Below, one piece after another: positions 41,566 to 50,335 of a DNA stretch of 50,552 bases. A model generated the notes under the pieces. It had not been told where the DNA came from, searched no databases, and saw only the letters and a program-made list of their open reading frames with translations. Within the stretch, counting starts at the first letter, position 1. Every line of letters starts with the position of its first letter. The stretch comes from Clostridia bacterium. Lineage in GTDB: Bacteria; Bacillota; Clostridia; Christensenellales; CAG-917. Made by a program: the position numbers and the translations under genes. The stretch lies in assembly GCA_028710495.1 (NCBI GenBank), contig JAQUST010000001.1:169853-220404 (forward strand), in the 5' to 3' direction.

Positions 41566-41840
41566 AGTTTTAATTATTCCAAACAGCTTGTCTTTATTGT
41601 TTTTTTACAAAAATTAAATACACTCCTTATCTTAAATTATTTGCATAACAATGCTTAATTTTAATTTTGAATTTGAATACTTATCCAAATCTATATAAAA
41701 CAATATACAATCGAACATAACACTTAATTTTTTAAGAAAAAAGTGTTGCTGAAATGTTGTATACAAAACTATATATAATCAAGCATAACACACTAAAATA
41801 TAGAGTGTTTATCATAATGTTCAAAAAATCAAATTTGTTC
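41566..41840. repeat. Intergenic region with diverged 68-bp duplication
   Basis: About 275 bp without a gene. TATATAAAACAATATACAAT...CATAACAC near 41692 recurs as TATACAAAACTATATATAAT...CATAACAC near 41760, an imperfect duplication with a period of about 68 bp. A long weak hairpin AACACTT/AAGTGTT lies between them. Confidence 0.5.
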
Positions 41841-41869
41841 TTGCAGTTACATCCATTCTTTGGTATAAT
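41841..41869 (+). promoter_or_regulatory. Promoter of the GH3 gene
   Basis: TTGCAG (41841-41846), a 17-bp spacer and TATAAT (41864-41869). Transcription would start near 41876 and leave about 30 nt before the ATG, with GGAGG placed 5 nt ahead of it. Confidence 0.7.
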
Positions 41870-41905
41870 AAATATCGTATTATTAATATATTTTCGGAGG
41901 AATTT

Positions 41906-44341
41906 ATGGACAAAAACTTCAATGAAGTGCTATCCCAAATGACCCTTGAGGAAAAAGCCTCACTTTGCTCTGGTTTAACGTTCTGGCTGACAAAGCCAAT
42001 TGAGCGTCTGGATGTTCCATCTGTTATGATGACTGACGGCCCTCACGGACTTCGCAAAGAATTGGCATCGGCTGCCACAAACATAATGAAAGACAGTGCG
42101 CCATCAACTTGCTTTCCTCCTGCAGCAACAACTGCAAGCTCATGGGATCCCTCACTTGTTGAAGAAGTCGGAAATGCGATCGCTGATGAAGCAAAAGAGC
42201 AAGGAGTGACTACTGTTCTTGGTCCTGGAGTTAATATCAAGCGTTCACCTCTCTGTGGAAGAAACTTTGAATATTTTTCAGAAGACCCTTATCTTTCCGG
42301 AGAAATGGGCGCGGCATGGGTTCATGGTGTTCAAGAAAAAGGCATTGGCGTCAGCTTAAAACACTTTTGTGCCAACAATCAAGAACATATTCGCATGAGT
42401 GTTGATTCGAGAGTTGATGAAAGAGCACTAAGGGAAATTTATCTTCCAGCATTTGAAACGATAGTAAAGCGCGAACAACCGAGCACAATAATGTGTAGCT
42501 ACAATCGTTTGAACGGCACATATCTTTCCGACAATAAGCATTTGCTCACCGACATACTGCGTGACGAATGGGGATTTGATGGTATCGTTATGAGCGATTG
42601 GGGCGCAGTGAACGATAGAATAGAAGGTATCCGCGCAGGAATGGATCTCGAAATGCCAGGCAACGAGGGATTGAATGACCGCAATATCGTAAAAGCGGTC
42701 AAAAACGGAACTCTTGCTGAATCAGATTTAGACAAAGTTGTTCTCCGTATGTTGAAATTTGCAAATGACTGCAAAAATCATGAAATCGCAAACTACAAAA
42801 CTGATTACGATGCACATCACGAACTAGCGCGCAAGGTTGCCGCCCAATCAGCAGTATTATTAAAAAATGATGGCGCACTTCCGCTAAAAGAAGATGAAAG
42901 CATTGCAGTTATTGGCGCTTTAGCAGAAAAATTGCGCTATCAAGGTTCAGGCTCATCTCACATTCATCCAACAAAATTAGTTTCATTTATTGATCATCTC
43001 AATTCACTCAACAAAGAATATATTTATGCTGCGGGCTACAACTTCAAAGGCGACGGCTATTCAAAATCCCTTATCAAAAAAGCAGTTGAAGCAGCAAAAG
43101 GCAAAGACAAAGTTATTGTTTTTGTTGGCTTGACTGATGTTTACGAAAGCGAAGGATTTGACCGCAAGCATATCAATATGCCTTTGTCTCACAATGTTCT
43201 TATTGAAGAACTATTAAAAGTCAATCAAAACATTGTTGTTGTCCTAAATGGTGGCTCGCCTATCAAAGTTTCACTTTGGGCAAACAAAGTGCGCTCAATC
43301 CTTGATGTTTATCTCGGCGGACAAGCAGGCGGTTCTGCAACCTATGACTTACTTTATGGTATTGAAAACCCAAGCGGAAAACTGTCCGAAACTTTCCCGC
43401 TCCGCAACCACGATAATGTTGTCAGTCGCTACTTCCCTATGGGACCTCGAACCGTCGAATATCGTGAAAGTGTATTTGTCGGCTATCGGTTCTTTGATGC
43501 CGCAGAAAAGAAAGTTCAATACCCGTTCGGTTATGGTCTTTCTTATACCACTTTTGAATATTCCGACTTGAAACTGTCTAAAATAGAAATCAATCAAGGC
43601 GAAAAGCTGAAAGTTACATTCAAAGTCAAAAACACCGGTAATATCGCAGGCGCAGAAATTGCTCAGCTATATGTTGCTGATAAAGAAACGACATTATTCC
43701 GTCCCAAAAAAGAACTTAAAGCCTTCAAAAAAGTATTTTTGGAAGCAGGAAAAAGTGTGACGATTGAATTTGAATTAAATGACCGTTCATTTGCATACTA
43801 CAACACCGCAATTTCAGACTGGCATATAGAAAGCGGAGACTTCGACATTTTGGTCGGTGCATCAAGTCAGGACATAAAACTCTCAGCTACTGTCAATGTA
43901 ATATCAAATAATCCTGATGCTCAAATCCCTGATTATCATAATTGCTCACCTTACTATTACAATGTGTCTGAAACGGAAAACCCGCAAAAGCGCATACCAC
44001 ATGAACAGTTTGAATCAGTTTATGGAGGACCTATGGTTGAGAATACCCCATTTCAAAAGGGCGAGTTCACAATCAACAACACCGTTGAGCAAATAGCCGT
44101 AACAGGGCTTGGCAAGTTTATTTACAGAATAATTTATCACGGTAGCAAACTTTTCGCTGGCAACTCCGAGAACTCGTTAATGGTTCAAGAGTCATCAAAA
44201 GATATGCCTCTAAGGTCTTTCTCAGGCTTTACAGGTGGACTATTCTCTCAAATGACAGTGGAAGGTTTAGTCGACATGTTGAATGGCACTAAGGGCGGCT
44301 GGAAGAAATTTAGAAAAGGCTTTAAAAAAGAAAACAAATAG
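41906..44341 (+). CDS. Glycoside hydrolase family 3 beta-glucosidase
   Basis: An 811-residue cytoplasmic GH3 enzyme without signal peptide. The N-terminal barrel contains MMTDGPHGLR, KHFCANNQE and the catalytic nucleophile Asp in GIVMSDWGAVNDR (about residue 231). The C-terminal alpha/beta sandwich has GSGSSHIHP and KLSETFPLR. A fibronectin-III-like domain follows (about residues 560-645, GEKLKVTFKVKNTGNIAGAEIAQLYV). The last 120 residues are a family-specific extension (MPLRSFSGFTGGLFS). It would release glucose or related sugars from imported oligosaccharides. A sugar symporter gene lies 4 kb away. A good promoter and GGAGG site are present, and the gene is monocistronic. Confidence 0.93.
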   Translation: MDKNFNEVLSQMTLEEKASLCSGLTFWLTKPIERLDVPSVMMTDGPHGLRKELASAATNIMKDSAPSTCFPPAATTASSWDPSLVEEVGNAIADEAKEQGVTTVLGPGVNIKRSPLCGRNFEYFSEDPYLSGEMGAAWVHGVQEKGIGVSLKHFCANNQEHIRMSVDSRVDERALREIYLPAFETIVKREQPSTIMCSYNRLNGTYLSDNKHLLTDILRDEWGFDGIVMSDWGAVNDRIEGIRAGMDLEMPGNEGLNDRNIVKAVKNGTLAESDLDKVVLRMLKFANDCKNHEIANYKTDYDAHHELARKVAAQSAVLLKNDGALPLKEDESIAVIGALAEKLRYQGSGSSHIHPTKLVSFIDHLNSLNKEYIYAAGYNFKGDGYSKSLIKKAVEAAKGKDKVIVFVGLTDVYESEGFDRKHINMPLSHNVLIEELLKVNQNIVVVLNGGSPIKVSLWANKVRSILDVYLGGQAGGSATYDLLYGIENPSGKLSETFPLRNHDNVVSRYFPMGPRTVEYRESVFVGYRFFDAAEKKVQYPFGYGLSYTTFEYSDLKLSKIEINQGEKLKVTFKVKNTGNIAGAEIAQLYVADKETTLFRPKKELKAFKKVFLEAGKSVTIEFELNDRSFAYYNTAISDWHIESGDFDILVGASSQDIKLSATVNVISNNPDAQIPDYHNCSPYYYNVSETENPQKRIPHEQFESVYGGPMVENTPFQKGEFTINNTVEQIAVTGLGKFIYRIIYHGSKLFAGNSENSLMVQESSKDMPLRSFSGFTGGLFSQMTVEGLVDMLNGTKGGWKKFRKGFKKENK

Positions 44342-44430
44342 AAACGTAAATTTTACTTGATTTTCTGAACAAATATTTTCTGAACAAATTTAATTCAGAA
44401 CAAAAATAATAAAGTCAAAAAATTAAATAT

Positions 44431-44464
44431 AAAAAAAGGGACGGCAACTGCCGTCCCTTTTTTA
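44431..44464 (+). terminator. Bidirectional terminator between convergent genes
   Basis: GGGACGGCA / TGCCGTCCC with a 2-nt loop is flanked by A7 and T6. It serves the GH3 gene on the plus strand and the polymerase gene on the minus strand. Confidence 0.93.
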
Positions 44465-44503
44465 TTCAAACTTTCTTTCGCAAATTTACATTTTCAAATT
44501 ATT

Positions 44504-45901
44504 TCAGTTCGATTTTTTTTGCTTAATTTGGGGAAATGCCAAACCTTGTTTTTCATCTAAAGACTTTTCAGCTCCCAAACATAGGAACATCATAATTATA
44601 TAAGTATATGAATTGAAGAATACAATGTCTACCATTCCATATGCTTCCATCAATAATAACCCTGCCAAAACGGCGAGTTTTGCAGTTGACGGCTTGATAA
44701 GGAATGCACGATAACGGGCAAAAAAGAAATAAGCAAAACAAAGCACACCAAAAATCCCGAAGCTTGCAAGAATTTGAAATATTGTTGAATGAAACCAGTA
44801 AAACTGATATGTTCCCCAAATTCCAAAACCATAATCCAAACCTATACCAAAAATCGGAGCAGTCTTAAAAAGTGAAACCGCTTCACGATAAATATCAAAT
44901 CGACCATTATCACTCAAGCCGAGTTCAAGAAATCTTGCAAACAAATCTTGTATTGTATCTTTGAAAACAACTACAAAGGCAACGGCAAGTAAAATGCAAA
45001 TCCCAAATGAAATACCGACTTGCTTTCGGTTTTTTGCTTTTATGAAAACAAATACGGCAATAATTGGCAAAGCGACAGCAGTAAAAAGTATGGGACCTCG
45101 CGATGTTGTCAAAAGCATTATTGCGAACTCTAGGATAGCAAGAGCTATCGGAAAAATAGGTGTTTTTTTAAGCTTTGTCGCGTAGTACAAAGTCATTGGT
45201 ATTGACAACGCAAGAAGAATTGCAACATTATTCGGATGAGCCCAAGACAATGCAAATTGTCTTCTATCAATCACAATTTTTATTGCCTCGAGGCTTCCTG
45301 CTTTGAAAGCTATTGTCAGCATTTGGACACAAATTAGAGCACCCATAACCATAATTGTTCTAATAATGATTTTCAACATTTCATCTTTTTGACCATTGTT
45401 TGTTGTTGCATAAAAAAACAAATACATCAAACTGATTGCAATTGAACACAAAGCAATGGCAAAAAATACTATACCGTTTCTATTTGTCATAGTCACACCT
45501 CCAAGTGCGACTACTGGCAAAATCAAAAGCACCGCGAAAGTGTAACCCTTGATTTTGTTCGGTTTCAAAAATAAAAAACTTGGTTTGAATCTGATTAAGT
45601 GAATGATCATTCCAATAATAACAAGTGCAATACCACAACTCAACCAGATAATTCCTCCGGTAGTGAAATCACTAGCATTAATTTCAAAAACCATAAGCAT
45701 TGTTATCACAAGGTTTGGAGTTGTATCGCGACAAATGCAAAAAATAAAAGCAGAAAGAGATAAAATAATAAACATACCGACAAAAGTAAAGTTGGTAAGC
45801 CAAAAGATGTACACGACAAGCGCAAATATCCAACTGAAAGCATTACTATAAAAAAACGATGGTACATTTTTTATTGTTTTGGTCTGATTTTCTAGAAACA
45901 T
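44504..45901 (-). CDS. O-antigen ligase/polymerase-like membrane protein
   Basis: A 465-residue polytopic membrane protein with about 12 helices. A large periplasmic-side loop with the motif LGLSDNGRFDIYREAVSLFKTAPIFGIGLDYGFG lies near residues 320-355; this is the signature region of the Wzy/WaaL-like family, with the conserved Arg and the GxGxG-like turn. HSTIFQILASFGIFGVLC follows, with the His typical of the family. It probably polymerises or ligates glycan repeats on lipid carriers for a surface polysaccharide. It is divergent from a glycosyltransferase gene 300 bp away. The ribosome binding site is weakly spaced, so the start is uncertain. Confidence 0.75.
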   Translation of the reverse strand: MFLENQTKTIKNVPSFFYSNAFSWIFALVVYIFWLTNFTFVGMFIILSLSAFIFCICRDTTPNLVITMLMVFEINASDFTTGGIIWLSCGIALVIIGMIIHLIRFKPSFLFLKPNKIKGYTFAVLLILPVVALGGVTMTNRNGIVFFAIALCSIAISLMYLFFYATTNNGQKDEMLKIIIRTIMVMGALICVQMLTIAFKAGSLEAIKIVIDRRQFALSWAHPNNVAILLALSIPMTLYYATKLKKTPIFPIALAILEFAIMLLTTSRGPILFTAVALPIIAVFVFIKAKNRKQVGISFGICILLAVAFVVVFKDTIQDLFARFLELGLSDNGRFDIYREAVSLFKTAPIFGIGLDYGFGIWGTYQFYWFHSTIFQILASFGIFGVLCFAYFFFARYRAFLIKPSTAKLAVLAGLLLMEAYGMVDIVFFNSYTYIIMMFLCLGAEKSLDEKQGLAFPQIKQKKSN

Positions 45902-46197
45902 GGATTCATTCTATTCCTTATATTGAATTTGATAAATACTTATCATATAATAGTACTTAATTTATATGCCCGACACATATTAAACAAAAATTAACAAATT
46001 TTAGTTTTTCACAACATTTTATCTTATTATAATATTTTATCACAACATTTATAATAGAGTCAAACTATTAAGCGCTTTGCTCATATAATTAACTTGAAAA
46101 AAAGCTTGCTTAATAAGTAGTAAGAATGTATAATAATCAATGTGCGTTAAATAAACCACACCACTCAACAATAAATTTAACAAGGAAATCATATAAT
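45902..46197. other. Divergent intergenic region
   Basis: About 300 bp of AT-rich DNA between the polymerase and glycosyltransferase genes. It must contain two promoters. Many TATAAT-like words are present but no convincing -35/-10 pair could be chosen. Confidence 0.4.
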
Positions 46198-47574
46198 ATG
46201 TTTTTTTTATTTAATCTTCAAACCGCATTCAGCACACCTCTTAATGGTTTTATTTATTGGTTTACAAATATTCTAGGTTTACTTTTCTTCTTCCTTTACC
46301 TACATCAATTTGTTTATCTCTTTGTAGGTGCATTCAAAGTCTCAAAAGTCAAGAAAACAGAATTTAACACACACAAATTTGCAATTGTCATTTCTGCGAG
46401 AAATGAAGAACTTGTTATAGCCCATCTTATTGACAGCATTAGAAAAAACGATTATCCTCAAGAATTGATTGACATCATTGTCATTGCCGACAACTGCACA
46501 GACAAAACAGCACAAATTTGTCGTGACCTTGGATGTCTTGTTTTTGAAAGAGAAGACCTTTCAAAAATTGGCAAAGGTTATGCACTCAATTTTATGTTCG
46601 AACAAATTCACAATCTTCCGGAGTATGCCGACCGTGATTATGAAGCATACATAGTACTTGATGCTGACAACATTCTGACAAAAAACTATATCACTGAAAT
46701 CAACAAGGTTTATGATAGCGGCTACAATATGGTAACAAGCTATCGCAATACAAAGAACTTCGGTGCAAACTGGATTGCTGATGGTTATGGCTATTGGTTT
46801 ATTCGTGAGGCAAGATATCTCAATAATCCACGTATGATTTTGCACACTAGTTGCGCAATCTCAGGAACTGGTTTTTTAGTTGACAAGCAAATAGTCAAAG
46901 AATATAACAACTGGTGCTTCTTCTGTCTAACTGAGGATGTTGAGTTTTCAGCCGAATATGCGCTTTCAAACAGAAAAATTGGTTATGCTCACAATGCAAT
47001 GTTTTATGATGAACAACCAACTTCATTCAAACAAGCTTGGCGCCAACGCGAGAGATGGTCAAAAGGTTTTTATCAGGTTTTCGGAACTAAGGCCGGCAGA
47101 CTGCTCAAAGGTATGTGGAAAAACTTTGCGTGCTGGGATATTCTCACGAATATCTTCCCTGCATTGCTTATATCATCTCTTATGATTATTGTTTTCCCGA
47201 CATGTATGATTATCGGAGCCGCTACAAACGACCCTATTGGTGTGACAACTGCAGCTCAAGGTCTTCTATTTATGATTGTAACACTTTATGCATCTATATT
47301 TGTCTTTGGGCTTTTTGATCTTATAACCGAATGGAAAAAAATAAAAATGCCTACATGGAAAAAGATTTGGCATTTGTTTACATTCCCGCTCTTTATGTTC
47401 ACCTATCTCCCTATTGCAGTTGCTGCCATATTCAAAAAAGTCGAATGGAAACCTATCTACCACAATGCACCAATATCAATGGCTGATTTGGGTCTTGACG
47501 AGACGGTGAACGCAATAACAGACGCAGAGAAAGAAACAATACAAGTTTCAAAAAAAGAAAAGGATGTCAAATAG
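46198..47574 (+). CDS. Family 2 membrane glycosyltransferase
   Basis: A 458-residue processive-type GT2 protein. After an N-terminal membrane helix (residues about 15-40) the catalytic domain has AIVISARNEE, VIADNCTDKTA, the metal-binding DADN (about residue 155), the acceptor-site TED in FFCLTEDVEFSAEYALS and the QxxRW motif as RQRERWSKGF. Three to four C-terminal helices follow (about 310-430). The layout matches cellulose/hyaluronan synthase-like enzymes and N-acetylglucosaminyltransferases. The ATG at 46198 follows AAGGA; the ORF-track start 24 codons earlier adds a non-family extension. The product is unknown. Its neighbour encodes an O-antigen-polymerase-like protein, suggesting a common surface glycan. 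Confidence 0.85.
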   Translation: MFFLFNLQTAFSTPLNGFIYWFTNILGLLFFFLYLHQFVYLFVGAFKVSKVKKTEFNTHKFAIVISARNEELVIAHLIDSIRKNDYPQELIDIIVIADNCTDKTAQICRDLGCLVFEREDLSKIGKGYALNFMFEQIHNLPEYADRDYEAYIVLDADNILTKNYITEINKVYDSGYNMVTSYRNTKNFGANWIADGYGYWFIREARYLNNPRMILHTSCAISGTGFLVDKQIVKEYNNWCFFCLTEDVEFSAEYALSNRKIGYAHNAMFYDEQPTSFKQAWRQRERWSKGFYQVFGTKAGRLLKGMWKNFACWDILTNIFPALLISSLMIIVFPTCMIIGAATNDPIGVTTAAQGLLFMIVTLYASIFVFGLFDLITEWKKIKMPTWKKIWHLFTFPLFMFTYLPIAVAAIFKKVEWKPIYHNAPISMADLGLDETVNAITDAEKETIQVSKKEKDVK

Positions 47575-48258
47575 TTTTTGAAATTCTTCAAAGTTTGTTG
47601 AGAACTCTGTAAAATTGTTGTCTTAAACTAAAATAATTGTTATCTATAAGTACTAATTTATTCTTTTCTAGAATGAAAGCATTGAACCAGATACCCCTTT
47701 ACAACGTCAACTATCTACAAAATAAAAAGCATCGCAATGGCGATGCTTTTATTATTTTGTCTAATGAGATTTTTCAATGTATTGATTTATTTTCCCAAAT
47801 TTCGTTGCTTCTAATATTGATTTTAGTTTTAAAATAAATTTGTCAACGTGCTTGGATGAATTAGGTTTTAGCTATTTCTTCCCGTAATGATAAAACAGCT
47901 TGTTCATTTAATGTATTTCTAAATGCTTGATGATTTATGACTCTTTCGTAATGACTGAAGAGCTTATTCATATAATTTTAATAATAGCTTAAATGTGAAT
48001 TAACTTACTCAACAATATCTCATTTTGCAGTTTCAATTTGACACCTATTCTTGCTTCTCCGCATTTACAAATGATGATATATGATATGTTGCTCTAGTAT
48101 GAGATGATTTCATTAAATCATGAAGTACATTGCCTACATTGATAAAACTCATTGTTATATTTCAAGATATAACAGATGTTTACATCTAGCCAGTTGCAAA
48201 AAAATGAAAGCGGCACATTCCCAAGATATTTTCTTAATTATTGTGTATAATAATATTA
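47575..48258. other. Large intergenic region without a gene
   Basis: About 680 bp between convergent genes. It contains one terminator (47725-47750) and a diverged duplication of about 64 bp period (CCGTAATGA...CAGCTTGTTCAT at 47882 and TCGTAATGA...GAGCTTATTCAT at 47946). ORFs here lack ribosome binding sites. A small RNA cannot be excluded, but I see no known family. Confidence 0.5.
47725..47750 (+). terminator. Terminator of the glycosyltransferase gene
   Basis: AAAAGCATCGC / GCGATGCTTTT with a 4-nt loop (AATG), followed by ATTATTTT. It lies 150 bp past the stop. Confidence 0.88.
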
Positions 48259-49752
48259 CTAGTCATTCTTGCCATTTGTGCTTATTGTATCGTCATCAGC
48301 CGACATTTCTTCTATCGCTTCAAGAACTTCACTGCCAGCAGATTCTCCTGCCGCTGCTCGCCTTTCTGCGAGCTCAAGAATAATTTTCTTCTTTTCATTT
48401 CCAACCAATTTATAGAAGAAAATAGGAATCGCCGAAAGTAGACATCCAATTCCAGGTAATAATACAAATGCAGCATAAATTATGTTTTGAGTCTGCACAC
48501 TGAATGAAGTAGCGTTCGCGCTATAGCCTGATAAACCAACCATAATAAGCCCGACAGCAACAGTCAATGCCATAGGAACCTTTATTGAGAAACTCAGCAC
48601 TGCAAAGTGTGCTCCCTCCGTTCGCTTGCCGGTTTTCCACTCATAGTAATCTACACAATCCGCAACCATAATTAGAGGCAGGAAAGTATTTGGTCCGTAC
48701 ATAATTCCGACGAAGAACAACATAATGAGAATAGAAGCAAGAGACCTTATTCCCAGAACATAAATTAAATATGTGAATGTCGCAATAATAAAACCGTAAA
48801 TAGCCATGCCTATAAACACTTTCTTTTCACCAATTTTTTTTGTTAGTGCAGGCATAATTATCATACTTAATGCTACAGATATAGCGCTTGTCACACCCAA
48901 AATTATTATTGTGTTTTCGCCGCCTATCGCGATTCCGAACAAATTTATATCACCAATCAATGAATGTGCTGCTTGTGTTTGCACCACAAGCCCCATTGAC
49001 CTTGTAAAGCCTATAAATGCGGATAACAACAATAAAAACAAAGGTTTGTTGCCCTTCAACATAACAATCATATCTTTCATAGAAGATTTGTTGCTGGTAT
49101 ACGGTACACGCTCTCGATTTTTAAAAAATATCAGTGAAAACAATGAGCATCCCAAAACGGCAATAAGAACAGCTGAAATCAGATATTCACGCTGGCCTAT
49201 TGCCCCGCCCTCAGATTTCGATATGATACATACTAATGGAACAATAACATAAGGAAGTGAAGGTCCAACACCTTTTAAGAAGTTTGCAATTCCTGCAATC
49301 TTGTTTCGTTCAACAGGATTTGGAGTCAACATTGCAAGCATACCTTGCGATGGTATATCGGCAAGTGACATTGAAATCGACCATAAAAGAAAAGTGACAA
49401 AAATGTAACAATAAAGCCCAACGCCACGAAACGGCACAACAATAAATATAAGGATAGAAAGCATAAAGAAAGGCAGTATAGAAATTGCAATCCAAGGTCT
49501 CAATTTTCCGCTTTTGATATTGCTTCTATCAATGAGACTTCCTATAATCGGGTCTGCGAATGAACTTATGAGCTTTGCAGCAAGCATAATAATACCAATT
49601 ATTGCCATATCTGCCGCCATAGTTTTGTTGTAGAATTGCGCTTGATATGAATTCATATAACCTATAACGCATTGCAATCCCAACAAGCCCATAGAATACG
49701 TTAAAATTTCTCCCATCGAAATCCCTTTTTTCTTGTTTGAGAAATCACGCAT
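48259..49752 (-). CDS. GPH-family sugar:cation symporter (MFS)
   Basis: A 497-residue membrane protein with 12 helices. Family signatures are SSFADPIIGSLIDRS (about residues 62-76, the GPH cation-site motif with Asp) and SGKLRPWI in the loop after helix 2. A central loop has FFKNRERVPY, and VADCVDYYEWKTGKRTEG (about 375-392) is typical of GPH transporters. It would import a glycoside or disaccharide with Na+ or H+. The C-terminus is acidic (EVLEAIEEMSADDDTI). AGGAAG lies 7 nt before the ATG. Nearby cytoplasmic GH3 hydrolase suggests a common substrate, though they are not in one operon. Confidence 0.92.
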   Translation of the reverse strand: MRDFSNKKKGISMGEILTYSMGLLGLQCVIGYMNSYQAQFYNKTMAADMAIIGIIMLAAKLISSFADPIIGSLIDRSNIKSGKLRPWIAISILPFFMLSILIFIVVPFRGVGLYCYIFVTFLLWSISMSLADIPSQGMLAMLTPNPVERNKIAGIANFLKGVGPSLPYVIVPLVCIISKSEGGAIGQREYLISAVLIAVLGCSLFSLIFFKNRERVPYTSNKSSMKDMIVMLKGNKPLFLLLLSAFIGFTRSMGLVVQTQAAHSLIGDINLFGIAIGGENTIIILGVTSAISVALSMIIMPALTKKIGEKKVFIGMAIYGFIIATFTYLIYVLGIRSLASILIMLFFVGIMYGPNTFLPLIMVADCVDYYEWKTGKRTEGAHFAVLSFSIKVPMALTVAVGLIMVGLSGYSANATSFSVQTQNIIYAAFVLLPGIGCLLSAIPIFFYKLVGNEKKKIILELAERRAAAGESAGSEVLEAIEEMSADDDTISTNGKND

Positions 49753-49977
49753 AAGTTTTCTTCCTTATATCCCAATTTAATAAAATAACAATAATATGAT
49801 ACACTATGATGAACATTTTGTACACTCAAATTTATTATGATATATTTATTAGTTATAAATAGATATTCGAAATCAAAAGCAAAACTTGTACGAACCATTT
49901 CAATTTTGAAGCATAGCTTAAAAACTGTGGCATTTTTAAGATTCCTATAAATATTAAGCCGAATATCATCAAGTTTG
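49753..49977. other. Intergenic region upstream of tRNA-Ser
   Basis: AT-rich DNA between the symporter start and the tRNA-Ser promoter. It must hold the symporter promoter, but no convincing pair was found. No gene is seen. Confidence 0.5.
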
Positions 49978-50007
49978 TTGACAAACCATAAAGGAATTTG
50001 ATATACT
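49978..50007 (+). promoter_or_regulatory. Promoter of tRNA-Ser
   Basis: TTGACA (49978-49983), an 18-bp spacer and TATACT (50002-50007) with an extended -10 TG one base upstream. Transcription would start near 50014. The tRNA begins at 50248, so the leader is about 235 nt and includes the partial 5' copy of the tRNA. Confidence 0.7.
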
Positions 50008-50081
50008 CATCTGCGTTGAATGTATGCATTTTGTATTGTTATTTATCTATTATTGTAATTTATCAAATCTACAATACTAAG

Positions 50082-50260
50082 TAAGGCAGTATAAAGTAAA
50101 AAACAATTTAATAGTTTGGAGGATTGGCTGGTGGCGCTTGCGACACTTCCGGTGACGGACTCCAACGCCTACCCTCAGGAGCGGTGTAACCGCGAAGCTT
50201 TCGTAGCTTGGTAACGCAATATAAAATAGAAAACAATTTAATAGTTTGGAGGATTGGCTG
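50082..50260 (+). repeat. Duplicated tRNA-Ser leader and first 13 nt
   Basis: A segment of about 49 bp ending AATAGTTTGGAGGATTGGCTG lies at 50082-50130 and again at 50212-50260 (period 130 bp, identical over the last 30 bp). The upstream copy stops after tRNA base 13. Between them is a GC-rich spacer with perfect hairpins GCGGT-GTA-ACCGC and AAGCT-TTCGT-AGCTT. The spacer contrasts sharply with the AT-rich flanks. Confidence 0.9.
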
Positions 50261-50335
50261 AGCGGTTTAAAGCGGCGGTCTTGAAAACCGTTGATGTGAA
50301 AGCATCCGCAGGTTCGAATCCTGTGTCCTCCGCCA
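50248..50335 (+). tRNA. tRNA-Ser (TGA anticodon)
   Basis: 88 nt including CCA. Acceptor GGAGGAT / GTCCTCC with discriminator G; the anticodon arm is CGGTC-TTGAAAA-CCG-type with TGA; the long variable arm (TGATGTGAAAGCATC) is typical of tRNA-Ser; the T-arm is CAGG-TTCGAAT-CCTG. All parts are intact. Confidence 0.96.

Noticed and set aside
47637-48441. Three small plus-strand ORFs after the glycosyltransferase gene
   Set aside because: No ribosome binding sites; one spans a terminator and two run into the antisense of the symporter gene.
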